Assembly (NCBI GenBank): GCA_023138875.1
Contig: JAGLOO010000012.1
Location: 1-64,000, forward strand
Direction of reading: 5' to 3'
DNA: 64,000 nucleotides
Source: Bacteroidales bacterium
GTDB taxonomy: Bacteria; Bacteroidota; Bacteroidia; Bacteroidales; GCA-2748055
Part shown: positions 44,359 to 52,641 of the stretch, in pieces
Numbering within the stretch: position 1 is the first letter of the stretch
How the letters are laid out: each line of letters begins with the position of its first letter
Position numbers and translations under genes: made by a program
Notes under the pieces: generated by a model
Told to the model about the DNA's origin: nothing
The model's input: the letters and a program-made list of their open reading frames with translations, nothing else
Database searches by the model: none

Positions 44359-45624
44359 ATGAGAACGACGGCAGTTATTCTACTCCTGACGATGACAGGA
44401 TCTCTGGCAGCGCAGGATTCCATTACACTGTTTGATTGCCACTTGCAGGCACTGGAGAATGCACCCAGGCTAAGTGACCGTGAGATCATCCGGCAGATTG
44501 GTGCCCTGAAGGTGGATAATGCCGGAACCAGCTGGTTTCCATCATTGAATTTGAACGGTAAACTCAGTTATCAGTCGGATGTGGTTACAGTTGCACTTAC
44601 AGATCCCACCATTCCGGTCTCTTTTCCGGAAGTGCCACATGACCAGTATGGTCTGAACCTGGATGTTTCACAAAACCTGTATGACGGAGGGATCACCAGG
44701 CAGACAAAAGTCTTTGAAGAGGCCGCCACCGCAGCGGATCTGCAGCAGGTGGAAGTTGACCTTTATGGCCTTAAATCAAAGGTAAACCAGTTCTATTTTG
44801 CCATACTGGTTTTGCAGGAGAACCGGAAGAATCTGGACATTCACATGGATAACCTGATGACCAGGTGTGAAGTGATGAATTCAGCCATTGAACATGGTAC
44901 CATGCTGGAAACGGACCTGAAGGTGGTCGATGTAGAAATACTAAGGGTAAAACAGTCAGTGGTGGAAATTGATGCACGCAGGAAGTCATTTCTTGGTGTT
45001 CTGAATGTATTATGCGGGGAAGAATTCCATGAAGGGATCCACCTGGCAGCACCAATCCTGGATGGTTTAAATGGGGAGCAGAATACCCGGCCCGAATACC
45101 AGTGGTTCGATTTAGAAAATGCCTCCATGGAAGCGGGGAAGGAATTGATGGGCAAAAAACGCATGCCGGTCCTGTATGCGTTTGGCCAGACAGGCTATGG
45201 AAAACCGGGATATAACATGATGAGTGAAGAGTGGGATTTTTATTATATGCTTGGTGCCGGTCTTCGGTGGAATATATGGGATTGGAACAGCAGCAACAGG
45301 GAGAGGCAGGTGATCGAACAGCAGCAGCAGATTCTGAGGAACCGGAGGGCCTCTTTTGACCAGGAGATCGAGTCTCTCATGGTCCAGGAGGAGGCGAAAA
45401 TGGAACAATATAAAAAATCCATGGAGTTGGAAAAGAGGGTGTTAAAGATTCAGACAGAACTGTCAGAAAATGCAGCCATCAAACTTGCCAACGGCACCAT
45501 CACTGCCACCGAGTATATTACGGAACTAAACAAGGAAAACGTGGCCCGGATCAATCTGGCCACACACCAGATACAGCTGATGCAATCATTTGTAAATTTT
45601 TTAACCATTCAAGGAAACCTGTAA
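44359..45624 (+). CDS. TolC-family outer-membrane efflux protein
   Basis: The 421-residue channel protein has a signal peptide (1-18, ending SLAAQ) and the repeated long-helix/beta arrangement of the TolC family (for example LNLDVSQNLYDGG, then LRWNIWDWNSSNRERQV in the second half). It is the outer-membrane partner of the following HlyD and ABC genes. There are 11-base gaps on both sides, in line with one operon. Confidence 0.9.
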   Translation: MRTTAVILLLTMTGSLAAQDSITLFDCHLQALENAPRLSDREIIRQIGALKVDNAGTSWFPSLNLNGKLSYQSDVVTVALTDPTIPVSFPEVPHDQYGLNLDVSQNLYDGGITRQTKVFEEAATAADLQQVEVDLYGLKSKVNQFYFAILVLQENRKNLDIHMDNLMTRCEVMNSAIEHGTMLETDLKVVDVEILRVKQSVVEIDARRKSFLGVLNVLCGEEFHEGIHLAAPILDGLNGEQNTRPEYQWFDLENASMEAGKELMGKKRMPVLYAFGQTGYGKPGYNMMSEEWDFYYMLGAGLRWNIWDWNSSNRERQVIEQQQQILRNRRASFDQEIESLMVQEEAKMEQYKKSMELEKRVLKIQTELSENAAIKLANGTITATEYITELNKENVARINLATHQIQLMQSFVNFLTIQGNL

Positions 45625-45635
45625 AATTCCATATC

Positions 45636-46514
45636 ATGATGAATACAAGACACCTTTTACTGGCACTTTTTTCAACCTTCCTGGCCTGTAACAACAGTGC
45701 TGACCAGGCAGATGCCTATGGTAATTTTGAAGCCATTGAGGTGATTATATCTGCCGAAGCCCAGGGAAGGATCATGGATTTCAAATCCCGTGAAGGGGAA
45801 AAACTTGGAAAGGATCAGGTAATTGCTGTTATTGATTCTGCCCAGCTACATCTTAAAAAGAAACAATTGCAGTCGGGAGAGGCCTCATTGCGCTCAAAGA
45901 TTAAAACACTTGAAGCCATGGTCCATGCAAACCAGGTACAACTGGCAAACCTGGAAAGGGAGAAAGAGCGGATCGATCGACTGTTTGAAGGGGGGGCAGC
46001 CACCCCCAAACAGCAAGACGATATCAATGGGCAGATAGCCCTTCTAAAGGCCCGGACTGCAGCAACAGAATCACAAAAAGCTTCTGTATACGCTGAACGG
46101 AATACACTGGATGTACAGATCCTGCAGGTGGAGGATCAGATCTGGAAATGTGCTGTGAGGTCTCCTATGGATGGCATCTTGCTCACGAAATATAAGGAAG
46201 AAGGTGAAGTTGCATCCCCTGGTCAGCCACTTTATAAAATGGCCAATATGGATGAACTCAACCTCAGGGCCTATGTAACAGGGAACCAGTTATCAGATGT
46301 AAAAACCGGGGATACCGTGAAGATCCGGTTTGACATTTCCGATGGAATGGAAGAGACCACCGGTGTGATTGGCTGGATTTCTCCCCAGGCAGAGTTTACT
46401 CCAAAGATCATTCAGACAAAGGAGGAGAGGGTCAGCCTGGTTTATGCCATCAAGGTAGTGGTGCCCAATGACGGGCGGCTTAAGATCGGAATGCCAGGAG
46501 AAGTTGTTTTTTAA
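45636..46514 (+). CDS. HlyD-type membrane fusion lipoprotein
   Basis: The 292-residue periplasmic adaptor starts with a lipoprotein signal (FSTFLAC). A lipoyl-like half (VIISAEAQGRIMDFKSREGEKL), a coiled-coil hairpin (about 75-160), the second lipoyl half (VRSPMDGILLTKYKEEGEVASPGQPL) and a beta-barrel domain follow. It corresponds to YbhG in E. coli and bridges the ABC permeases and the TolC protein. Confidence 0.9.
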   Translation: MMNTRHLLLALFSTFLACNNSADQADAYGNFEAIEVIISAEAQGRIMDFKSREGEKLGKDQVIAVIDSAQLHLKKKQLQSGEASLRSKIKTLEAMVHANQVQLANLEREKERIDRLFEGGAATPKQQDDINGQIALLKARTAATESQKASVYAERNTLDVQILQVEDQIWKCAVRSPMDGILLTKYKEEGEVASPGQPLYKMANMDELNLRAYVTGNQLSDVKTGDTVKIRFDISDGMEETTGVIGWISPQAEFTPKIIQTKEERVSLVYAIKVVVPNDGRLKIGMPGEVVF

Positions 46515-46528
46515 GAAAAACTCCAGCA

Positions 46529-47437
46529 ATGTCATTGAATGTCAATCATATAGATAAATCATTTGATTTAACCCGGGCCTTGAAACAGGTGGATTTTGAG
46601 GTGAAGGACGGGGAGCTTTTTGGTTTGATCGGACCGGATGGAGCGGGTAAATCTACCCTGTTTCGCATCATGGTTTCACTCCTGATCCCGGATTCGGGCA
46701 GCTGCACTATGAATGGTTATGATGTGGTATCCCAATACAGGGATGTGAGGAAGATCATAGGATACATGCCGGGACGATTTTCGCTCTACATGGACCTTTC
46801 GGTGGAAGAGAACCTGGCTTTCTATGCCAGGGTGTTCGGGACAACGGTAAAGGCGAACTATGATCTGATCAAAGATGTGTATCAGCAGATAGAACCATTT
46901 AAAAAGAGACTGGCTGGAAGACTTTCCGGAGGCATGAAGCAGAAGCTGGCCCTCTCTTGTGCATTGATCCACAGACCTGATGTGTTAATTCTGGATGAAC
47001 CTACAACCGGAGTGGATGCTGTGAGTCGCCGGGAGTTCTGGGATATGCTTAAAAAGATCCAGGGCGAGGGAATTACCATCGTTGTTTCAACTCCCTATAT
47101 GGATGAAGCAGAAATGTGTGACCGTGTTGCCCTGATACAAAAAGGCACCATCCTTGACATTACCAATCCATTAGAGATGGGTGATGATGATGTTCCACTC
47201 TTTGCCCTGAGAAGTGACAGAGGTGTTTATACCCACCTTGATAAGATCAGGAAGCTGGAGGAATGCCGCAGTGCCTGGCTCTTTGGGGATGAGTTGCATG
47301 TGACCCTGAGGTCTCACATTGATGCCTCTGCAGTGGTCTCAACCATTGAATGTTGGAATGATCCCTCCATAAGGTGGACATCCATCACACCTTCCGTTGA
47401 GGACAGATTCATGGGTTTGATACAGGAGGAAAAATGA
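46529..47437 (+). CDS. ABC transporter ATPase 1 of the drug-export system
   Basis: The 302-residue ATPase has a Walker A GPDGAGKST (35-43; Asp in place of the usual Asn), signature LSGGMKQKL (132-140) and Walker B VLILDEPT. It resembles the N-terminal half of E. coli YbhF, whose two ATPase halves are fused; here they are two genes. The last bases overlap the next gene (ATGA). About 60 extra C-terminal residues after the ABC core may contact the partner. Confidence 0.92.
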   Translation: MSLNVNHIDKSFDLTRALKQVDFEVKDGELFGLIGPDGAGKSTLFRIMVSLLIPDSGSCTMNGYDVVSQYRDVRKIIGYMPGRFSLYMDLSVEENLAFYARVFGTTVKANYDLIKDVYQQIEPFKKRLAGRLSGGMKQKLALSCALIHRPDVLILDEPTTGVDAVSRREFWDMLKKIQGEGITIVVSTPYMDEAEMCDRVALIQKGTILDITNPLEMGDDDVPLFALRSDRGVYTHLDKIRKLEECRSAWLFGDELHVTLRSHIDASAVVSTIECWNDPSIRWTSITPSVEDRFMGLIQEEK

Positions 47438-48168
47438 CAGTTGCTTCGGAACATATTATTGAAGTGAAAGACATGGTGAAGAAGTTCGGTTCTTTTGTGG
47501 CCAACGACCGGCTTACATTCCATGTATACAGAGGGGAGATTTTCGGTTTCCTGGGTGCCAACGGGGCAGGAAAGACAACCGCCATCAGGATCCTTTGCGG
47601 CCTCTCTTATCCAACCTCCGGTGAAATCCGGGTGGCCGGACATGATGTGTACCATGAAAGGGAAAAGATCAAGCGGAAAATTGGGTATATGTCCCAGAAG
47701 TTTTCCCTCTATGAGGATCTGACGGTCTCGGAGAACATCAGGCTCTACGCCGGGATCTACCGGTTGAACCGCAAGCAAATCAATCAGAGGGAGGAACAGT
47801 TGCTGGAACGGCTGGGATTGCTGCCTATCAAAAACCGTTTGATCCGGGACATTCCGCTCGGATGGAAGCAAAAACTGGCGTTTTCAGTGGCCATTTTTCA
47901 TAAACCTGACATCGTTTTTCTGGATGAACCTACCGGGGGCGTTGATCCCATCACAAGGAGACAATTCTGGGAGATGATCCATGATGCCACACAGGAGGGA
48001 ATTACTGTTTTTGTAACCACCCACTATATGGATGAAGCTGAGTATTGCGACAGGGTTTCCATTATGGTGGACGGTCGCATTGAAGCACTGGATAAACCAG
48101 CTGTACTGAAGAAGAAGTTTGATTCAAAAGATATGAATGAAGTGTTTCTAAAACTTGCACGAAATTAA
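47434..48168 (+). CDS. ABC transporter ATPase 2 with altered signature motif
   Basis: The 244-residue ATPase has intact Walker A (GANGAGKTT, 41-49) and Walker B (VFLDEP, 161-166) but its signature LSGGQ position reads IPLGWKQ (140-146). The same PLGxxQ variant occurs in the second half of YbhF-type proteins, so this is a subfamily trait and not decay. One of the two ATP sites should thus be asymmetrical. It overlaps ATPase 1 by four bases and permease 1 by one base. Confidence 0.9.
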   Translation: MTVASEHIIEVKDMVKKFGSFVANDRLTFHVYRGEIFGFLGANGAGKTTAIRILCGLSYPTSGEIRVAGHDVYHEREKIKRKIGYMSQKFSLYEDLTVSENIRLYAGIYRLNRKQINQREEQLLERLGLLPIKNRLIRDIPLGWKQKLAFSVAIFHKPDIVFLDEPTGGVDPITRRQFWEMIHDATQEGITVFVTTHYMDEAEYCDRVSIMVDGRIEALDKPAVLKKKFDSKDMNEVFLKLARN

Positions 48169-49274
48169 TGAAGCGGTTTTTTGGATTTGTAAAGAAGGAA
48201 TTTCAGCACATTTTCAGGGATGTGAGAACGCTGGTCATCCTGTTTGGGCTTCCGGTGGTCATGATCATATTGTTCGGATATGTAGTTACCAACGAGATCA
48301 AGGATGTGGATGTTGGGATATGGGACAAGTCCAGGGACCAGGTTTCAACGGAGGCCATCCAAAAGATCCTCTCATCAGGATATTTTGTGCTGGCCGAAAC
48401 CATTGATCATGAAGAGGAGATTGAATCGCTGTTCAAAAGTGGTAAGGCCAAGGTTGTTGTGGTATTTGAGGATAGTTTTGAGAAGCGTCTCTTGCGCGAA
48501 AACCGGGCAGCCATCAAACTGATCACCGATGCTTCTGATGCCAATTCCGCAATGCTTGTTCAGACCTATCTGCAGGGTGTTCTGGCAAATTATTTCAAGT
48601 CAGTGAACCAGGCGGGAACAATCCCCTGGGAGGTGGAGATAAAGTCAAGAATGTTCTATAATGAAGAAATGACGGGGGTATACATGTTTGTACCCGGACT
48701 GATGGCATTGATCCTGATGCTGATATCTGCATTGATGACTTCCGTTACTATTACCCGGGAGAAGGAGTTCGGAACCATGGAACTGTTGCTGGCTTCTCCG
48801 CTCAGACCAAGGGAGATCATCCTGGGAAAGGTAACGCCCTATGTGTTGCTCTCTTTTATCAATGCAATGACCATCATCCTGTTGGGATTCCTGGTTTTTG
48901 ATGTACCTGTGGTTGGTAGCCTGTGGTTGTTGATGCTGGAGTGCATGCTCTATATCACCCTGGCCCTGTCTCTGGGAGTATTGATCTCCACGGTTTCGAA
49001 GACGCAGCAAATGGCCATGGTGTTCAGCATGCTTGGTTTGATGCTCCCAACCATCCTGCTCTCCGGCTTCATTTTCCCCATCGATAATATGCCCGGGATC
49101 CTGCAATGGTTTTCAACCATTATGCCGGCCCGCTGGTTCATAGTGGTAGTGAAGAACATCATGCTGAAGGGAACCGGATTCGCCTTCATTTGGAAGGAAA
49201 CACTTATTCTGCTGGGAATGACACTGTTGTTCATACTTGCAGCAGTGAAAAGGTTTAACATCAGACTGGAATAG
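48168..49274 (+). CDS. ABC-2 type permease 1 (YbhS/YbhR-like)
   Basis: The 368-residue permease has an N-terminal helix (about 22-42), a large exported domain (about 45-165) and five clustered helices (about 170-368), the normal ABC-2 arrangement for drug or lipid exporters. VTITREKEFGTMELLLASPLRPREIILGK is a diagnostic segment. It pairs with the next gene as a heterodimeric pore. Confidence 0.92.
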   Translation: MKRFFGFVKKEFQHIFRDVRTLVILFGLPVVMIILFGYVVTNEIKDVDVGIWDKSRDQVSTEAIQKILSSGYFVLAETIDHEEEIESLFKSGKAKVVVVFEDSFEKRLLRENRAAIKLITDASDANSAMLVQTYLQGVLANYFKSVNQAGTIPWEVEIKSRMFYNEEMTGVYMFVPGLMALILMLISALMTSVTITREKEFGTMELLLASPLRPREIILGKVTPYVLLSFINAMTIILLGFLVFDVPVVGSLWLLMLECMLYITLALSLGVLISTVSKTQQMAMVFSMLGLMLPTILLSGFIFPIDNMPGILQWFSTIMPARWFIVVVKNIMLKGTGFAFIWKETLILLGMTLLFILAAVKRFNIRLE

Positions 49275-49288
49275 AAGAATCAATTAAC

Positions 49289-50407
49289 ATGAACATTTTA
49301 TATACCCTGTTAATAAAAGAGTTTAAGCAGATCTTCAGGAACAGGTTTATGCTCCCGGTCATATTTGTGATCCCGGTGGTCCAGATGATCGTACTCACCT
49401 ATGCAGCCAGTCTTGAGATGAAGGATATCAGGATGGCTGTGGTGGACCAGGATTTTTCAAGTGCTTCACGGTTGCTGATTTCCGAATTTTCGGGATCACC
49501 ATTTTTTGAGATTGAACATCAGACCAGTAACTATGATGAAGCAATGGATATGCTGGGCCGGGACCGGGTGGATGTGATCCTGCATATTCAACATAACTTT
49601 GAGAAGAAGCTCTATATCGAGTATGAAACCGACCTTCAGCTCGTGGTCAATGCCATCAATGCCACGGAGGCCGGATTGGTCAATGCATATTGCAATCAGA
49701 TTATTACAGGGTTTAACAGTCAGATCAGGGCCGATTGGTTTGGTATGGAGCCTTCAGGAACAATTGTCTCACTGGAAATCATACCGGAGTTTTGGTACAA
49801 TCCGTTGCTTGATTATAAAATCTATATGTTCTCGGGTATTCTGGTGATCCTTGTAACCCTGATCGGTATGCTGCTTACTGCATTGAACCTTGTAAGGGAA
49901 AAGGAGATGGGGACTACTGAACAGATCAATGTTACACCCATACGCAAGTATCAGTTCATCATTGCCAAATTACTGCCTTTCTGGGTTATAGCCATCTTTG
50001 AATTGGCGTTCGGATTGCTGGTGGGACGAATCCTGTATGATCTGCCAATGGTGGGGGATCTTGGTCTGCTGTTCCTGTTTGCCAGTATCTATCTTTTCGT
50101 GGTGCTTGGGATCGGACTGTTCCTGTCTACCATTTCCAATACCCAGCAGCAGCTGATGTTTGTGGCTTTTTTCTTTATGATCACTTTCATTCTGATGAGT
50201 GGTGTTTTCACACCTGTTGACAGCATGCCCCGATGGGCACAGCAAATCAATATCATCAACCCTGCAGCCTATTTCATGCGAGTGATCCGTATGATTTTGT
50301 TAAAGGGTTCCGGATTCCAGGACATCAGCCGGGAGTTTTACAGTATGGGCTTCTATGCTGTAATTATACTTACACTGGCTGTGACCAATTACAGAAAGAC
50401 TACCTGA
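49289..50407 (+). CDS. ABC-2 type permease 2 (YbhR/YbhS-like)
   Basis: This 372-residue paralogue of the preceding permease has the same layout. The characteristic segment reads LVREKEMGTTEQINVTPIRKYQFIIAK. It is the last gene of the TetR-led operon. Its 3' end overlaps the opposing tlpA-like gene by eight bases, so no dedicated terminator fits between them. Confidence 0.92.
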   Translation: MNILYTLLIKEFKQIFRNRFMLPVIFVIPVVQMIVLTYAASLEMKDIRMAVVDQDFSSASRLLISEFSGSPFFEIEHQTSNYDEAMDMLGRDRVDVILHIQHNFEKKLYIEYETDLQLVVNAINATEAGLVNAYCNQIITGFNSQIRADWFGMEPSGTIVSLEIIPEFWYNPLLDYKIYMFSGILVILVTLIGMLLTALNLVREKEMGTTEQINVTPIRKYQFIIAKLLPFWVIAIFELAFGLLVGRILYDLPMVGDLGLLFLFASIYLFVVLGIGLFLSTISNTQQQLMFVAFFFMITFILMSGVFTPVDSMPRWAQQINIINPAAYFMRVIRMILLKGSGFQDISREFYSMGFYAVIILTLAVTNYRKTT

Positions 50408-51008
50408 TCAATTCATCAAATATTCTGTCGGCTGCCCTGGAGTCCCAGTTGACAGCACCGCTCTTTTTAGTCACGATTTTCCCATCCCTTGATATGATGA
50501 AGGTAGTGGGGATGGAACCGGCCTCAAATACCCCGGGGACAGGAGTTTCCTGGTAGTAAACCGGCAATTCATATCCGTGTTTATTAAGGAATGTCTGGAC
50601 GATTTCAGGCTCCTGTGCGGTAACAAGCAGGAAGCTTACTTTATTGCCGTGTTTTTTATAGGCTTTCTGTATTTCAGGCAATTCGGCAACGCAGGGAGGG
50701 CACCAGGTAGCCCAGAAATTGAGAAAAACAACCTTTCCCCTGAATGTGTCCAGGTAAACGGGATTGCCCTGGTCGTCCTGTAGCATCCAGTTAAAATCCT
50801 GTTCATTAAGTTGAACCTGTTTGTCGGGCCGGGTAATCCCGGGATTTTTCAGGTGAAGTGCCACCCTGTTCACTGCTGTGGCTATGACCTTTCGGGGACC
50901 AGGAATGATCAGGAGAACCAGCAGTAACCAGAACATTACATCTCCTGCCTTCTGCAGCATTGAACGGGTCTCTTTCCATTTGCTCAGCCGTTCTAAAAGT
51001 GTTGCCAT
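50400..51008 (-). CDS. TlpA-like membrane-anchored thioredoxin-family protein
   Basis: The 202-residue protein has one N-terminal membrane helix (about 22-40) and a periplasmic TlpA/ResA-type thioredoxin domain with FWATWCPPC and the cis-Pro segment IPTTFII. It likely reduces disulfides in the periplasm, for example for cytochrome or other envelope protein maturation, but no partner gene is near. A strong promoter lies 17 bases upstream. Confidence 0.9.
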   Translation of the reverse strand: MATLLERLSKWKETRSMLQKAGDVMFWLLLVLLIIPGPRKVIATAVNRVALHLKNPGITRPDKQVQLNEQDFNWMLQDDQGNPVYLDTFRGKVVFLNFWATWCPPCVAELPEIQKAYKKHGNKVSFLLVTAQEPEIVQTFLNKHGYELPVYYQETPVPGVFEAGSIPTTFIISRDGKIVTKKSGAVNWDSRAADRIFDELIR

Positions 51009-51024
51009 TATAATGAATTTGACG

Positions 51025-51056
51025 CAAAGTTAGTTTTTCCCGTATCCTATGAGCAA
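51025..51056 (-). promoter_or_regulatory. Promoter for the tlpA-like gene
   Basis: On the minus strand TAACTTTG (51032-51025) matches TAnnTTTG, with TTG (51056-51054) 21 bases upstream as the -33 element. The ATG follows at 51008. Confidence 0.65.
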
Positions 51057-51062
51057 GATTTG

Positions 51063-51070
51063 TATATTTG
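51063..51070 (+). promoter_or_regulatory. -7 promoter element for the yihY-like gene
   Basis: TATATTTG matches TAnnTTTG exactly and lies 19 bases before the ATG at 51090, ruling out a start at 51060. It is next to the divergent tlpA promoter, so the two may influence each other. Confidence 0.5.
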
Positions 51071-51089
51071 TTTTGCTAAAGAGAATGGC

Positions 51090-52394
51090 ATGCTAAAAAA
51101 GGTAAAGACCTTCTTTAAGGAGGAGATATGGACACATGATCTCACGTCCAAGTCCCGCCGAAAGGCTTTTTTAATCACACAATCCAGGATCTACATCCTT
51201 GCAATCAAAGGTTTTTTTGAGGACAGGGCTACTGTAAAGGCCGCTTCCCTGACCTATTTTACAATGCTCTCCATCGTTCCCATCTTCGCTATTGCCTTTG
51301 CCGTAGCCCGGAACTTTGGATTTGAGAACCGGCTGCATGAACTCATAAACAACAACATGCAGGGGCAAGGACAGGATGAGATTCTGAAATGGGTCACTGA
51401 CATGGTTGATAATCTCTTGAGCAATACCAAAGGAGGGATCCTGGCGGGAGTTGGTGGGGTGATCCTGTTCTGGTCTGTGATTCAGGTACTAAACAATATC
51501 GAAGCCGCTTTTAATGACATCTGGCAAATAAAGAAGGCCCGGAGTCCCGTAAGAAAATTCAGCGACTATCTGTCCATTATGATTCTTAGTCCGATTGCCA
51601 TCGGGCTTACGGGTAGTATGATGGTGAAGATCCAGTCTACGGCTGAGGAGATGGAGTTGTTTAAAGGCATCATTGTTTTGATGATTAAATCAGTTCCATA
51701 TATCTCTATTTGGCTCCTGTTCACCATTGTATATATTGTCATGCCCAATACCAAGGTGAAATTCAAGTACGCTGTGATAGCGGGTATTTTTGCAGGAACA
51801 GTTGCCATGATCTTTCAGGGTTTATACCAGGATCTTCAGATAGGGGTTTTCAGATTCAATACCCTGTATGGCAGTATAGCAGCTATTCCCCTGTTCCTTC
51901 TATGGCTGCAGATCACATGGCTGATCGTATTGAGTGGTGCTGAGATCTCATTTGCCTACCAGAACATTGAGAATTATGAATTTGAAGAGGATGCCCTGAA
52001 TCTGAGCGACAACAATAAACGGATCCTCACTTTGCTCATCGCATACCACATCATCAAGAATTTCGAGGAGGGCGGTGAGCCATGGAATACAGACATGCTC
52101 AGCCATGAACTGGGCATCCCTATCAGGCTGGTGAACCAACTGGTCTACGATCTCGTTAACGCAGGGATCCTGGCTGAACTTGCCTCGGATAATCCGAAGG
52201 ACCGCTCGTACCAGCCATCTGTGGATATCAGCATCATATCGGTAGACTTTATTTACCGTCAGCTTGAACAGGTAGGTGGCGACACCATGCATGTAACCGA
52301 GTCGGACGAACTGAAACGGATTACCAATATACATGAGCACATATTGCACTCCATTCGGGAATCGCCATCCAATGTTTTACTTAAGGACCTCTAA
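51090..52394 (+). CDS. YihY/virulence factor BrkB-family membrane protein
   Basis: The 434-residue protein belongs to the YihY/UPF0761 family (formerly mis-assigned as RNase BN). It has about six membrane helices; ATVKAASLTYFTMLSIVPIFAIAFAVA and the TLYGSIAAIPLFLLWLQITWLIVLSGAEISFAYQN region are typical. The C-terminal ~140 residues form a soluble domain with a winged-helix-like look (WNTDMLSHELGIPIRLVNQLVYDLVNAGIL). Function of the family is unclear. The next operon (his) is in the same direction but separated by a regulatory region. Confidence 0.87.
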   Translation: MLKKVKTFFKEEIWTHDLTSKSRRKAFLITQSRIYILAIKGFFEDRATVKAASLTYFTMLSIVPIFAIAFAVARNFGFENRLHELINNNMQGQGQDEILKWVTDMVDNLLSNTKGGILAGVGGVILFWSVIQVLNNIEAAFNDIWQIKKARSPVRKFSDYLSIMILSPIAIGLTGSMMVKIQSTAEEMELFKGIIVLMIKSVPYISIWLLFTIVYIVMPNTKVKFKYAVIAGIFAGTVAMIFQGLYQDLQIGVFRFNTLYGSIAAIPLFLLWLQITWLIVLSGAEISFAYQNIENYEFEEDALNLSDNNKRILTLLIAYHIIKNFEEGGEPWNTDMLSHELGIPIRLVNQLVYDLVNAGILAELASDNPKDRSYQPSVDISIISVDFIYRQLEQVGGDTMHVTESDELKRITNIHEHILHSIRESPSNVLLKDL

Positions 52395-52485
52395 CTATCG
52401 ATCTGAAAGCGAATCGTGTCAATAAGCGATAAATTAATCGTGCTATACATTGGTAATTACTAAATTATTATTTAATATTGCAGGA

Positions 52486-52493
52486 TAAATTTG
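52486..52493 (+). promoter_or_regulatory. Candidate -7 element for the his operon
   Basis: TAAATTTG matches TAnnTTTG exactly and ends only five bases before the leader-peptide ATG at 52499, so the transcript could be leaderless or nearly so. No -33 TTG at normal spacing is visible. A weaker candidate is TACATTGG at 52446-52453, which would give a leader of about 40 bases. Confidence 0.4.
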
Positions 52494-52498
52494 TAGAG

Positions 52499-52555
52499 AT
52501 GAGGTTTTACAGCAGGCATCGGGTTCATCATCACCATCACCATTTGAGTGGTTAG
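52499..52555 (+). CDS. hisL: Histidine operon leader peptide
   Basis: The 18-codon open frame ATG to TAG encodes MRFYSRHRVHHHHHHLSG. Seven of its 18 residues are His (7 and 10-15), six in a row using CAT and CAC. It sits between the yihY-like gene and hisG, with a strong terminator between its stop and the hisG start. Starvation for His-tRNA would stall the ribosome on the His run and change RNA folding, as in the enterobacterial hisL. The nearest upstream in-frame stop is 52454-52456, and 52499 is the only ATG. Not homologous in sequence to E. coli HisL beyond the His run. Confidence 0.85.
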   Translation: MRFYSRHRVHHHHHHLSG

Positions 52556-52560
52556 GGTCC

Positions 52561-52624
52561 CTTTGCAGGTAGTTGTATTCCGAATTCGATGTTGATAGGT
52601 TTGCAGATACTGCAGACCTTTTTT
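52561..52624 (+). terminator. his operon attenuator: intrinsic terminator with an upstream competing segment
   Basis: Arms 52597-52606 and 52610-52619 form a 10-bp stem with one G-T pair and a 3-nt loop, and a run of six T (52619-52624) follows at once, 17 bases before the hisG ATG. The heptamer TTTGCAG of the 5' arm (52600-52606) recurs at 52562-52568, so either copy can pair with CTGCAGA in the 3' arm. A longer pairing (52515-52526, leader codons, with 52582-52593) could govern which form occurs. These foldings are by hand. Confidence 0.82.
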
Positions 52625-52641
52625 CGTTTAAAAAAGTGTAT

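Noticed and set aside
52526-52543. A CAT/CAC hexahistidine run that looks like a cloning tag or vector contamination
   Set aside because: It lies in a short frame with its own start and stop, directly before hisG, and is followed by a terminator that fits an attenuator. No vector sequence surrounds it.
52573-52641. A longer hisG start upstream of 52642
   Set aside because: The extra codons run through the terminator stem and have no homology to HisG; the ATG at 52642 begins the conserved region.
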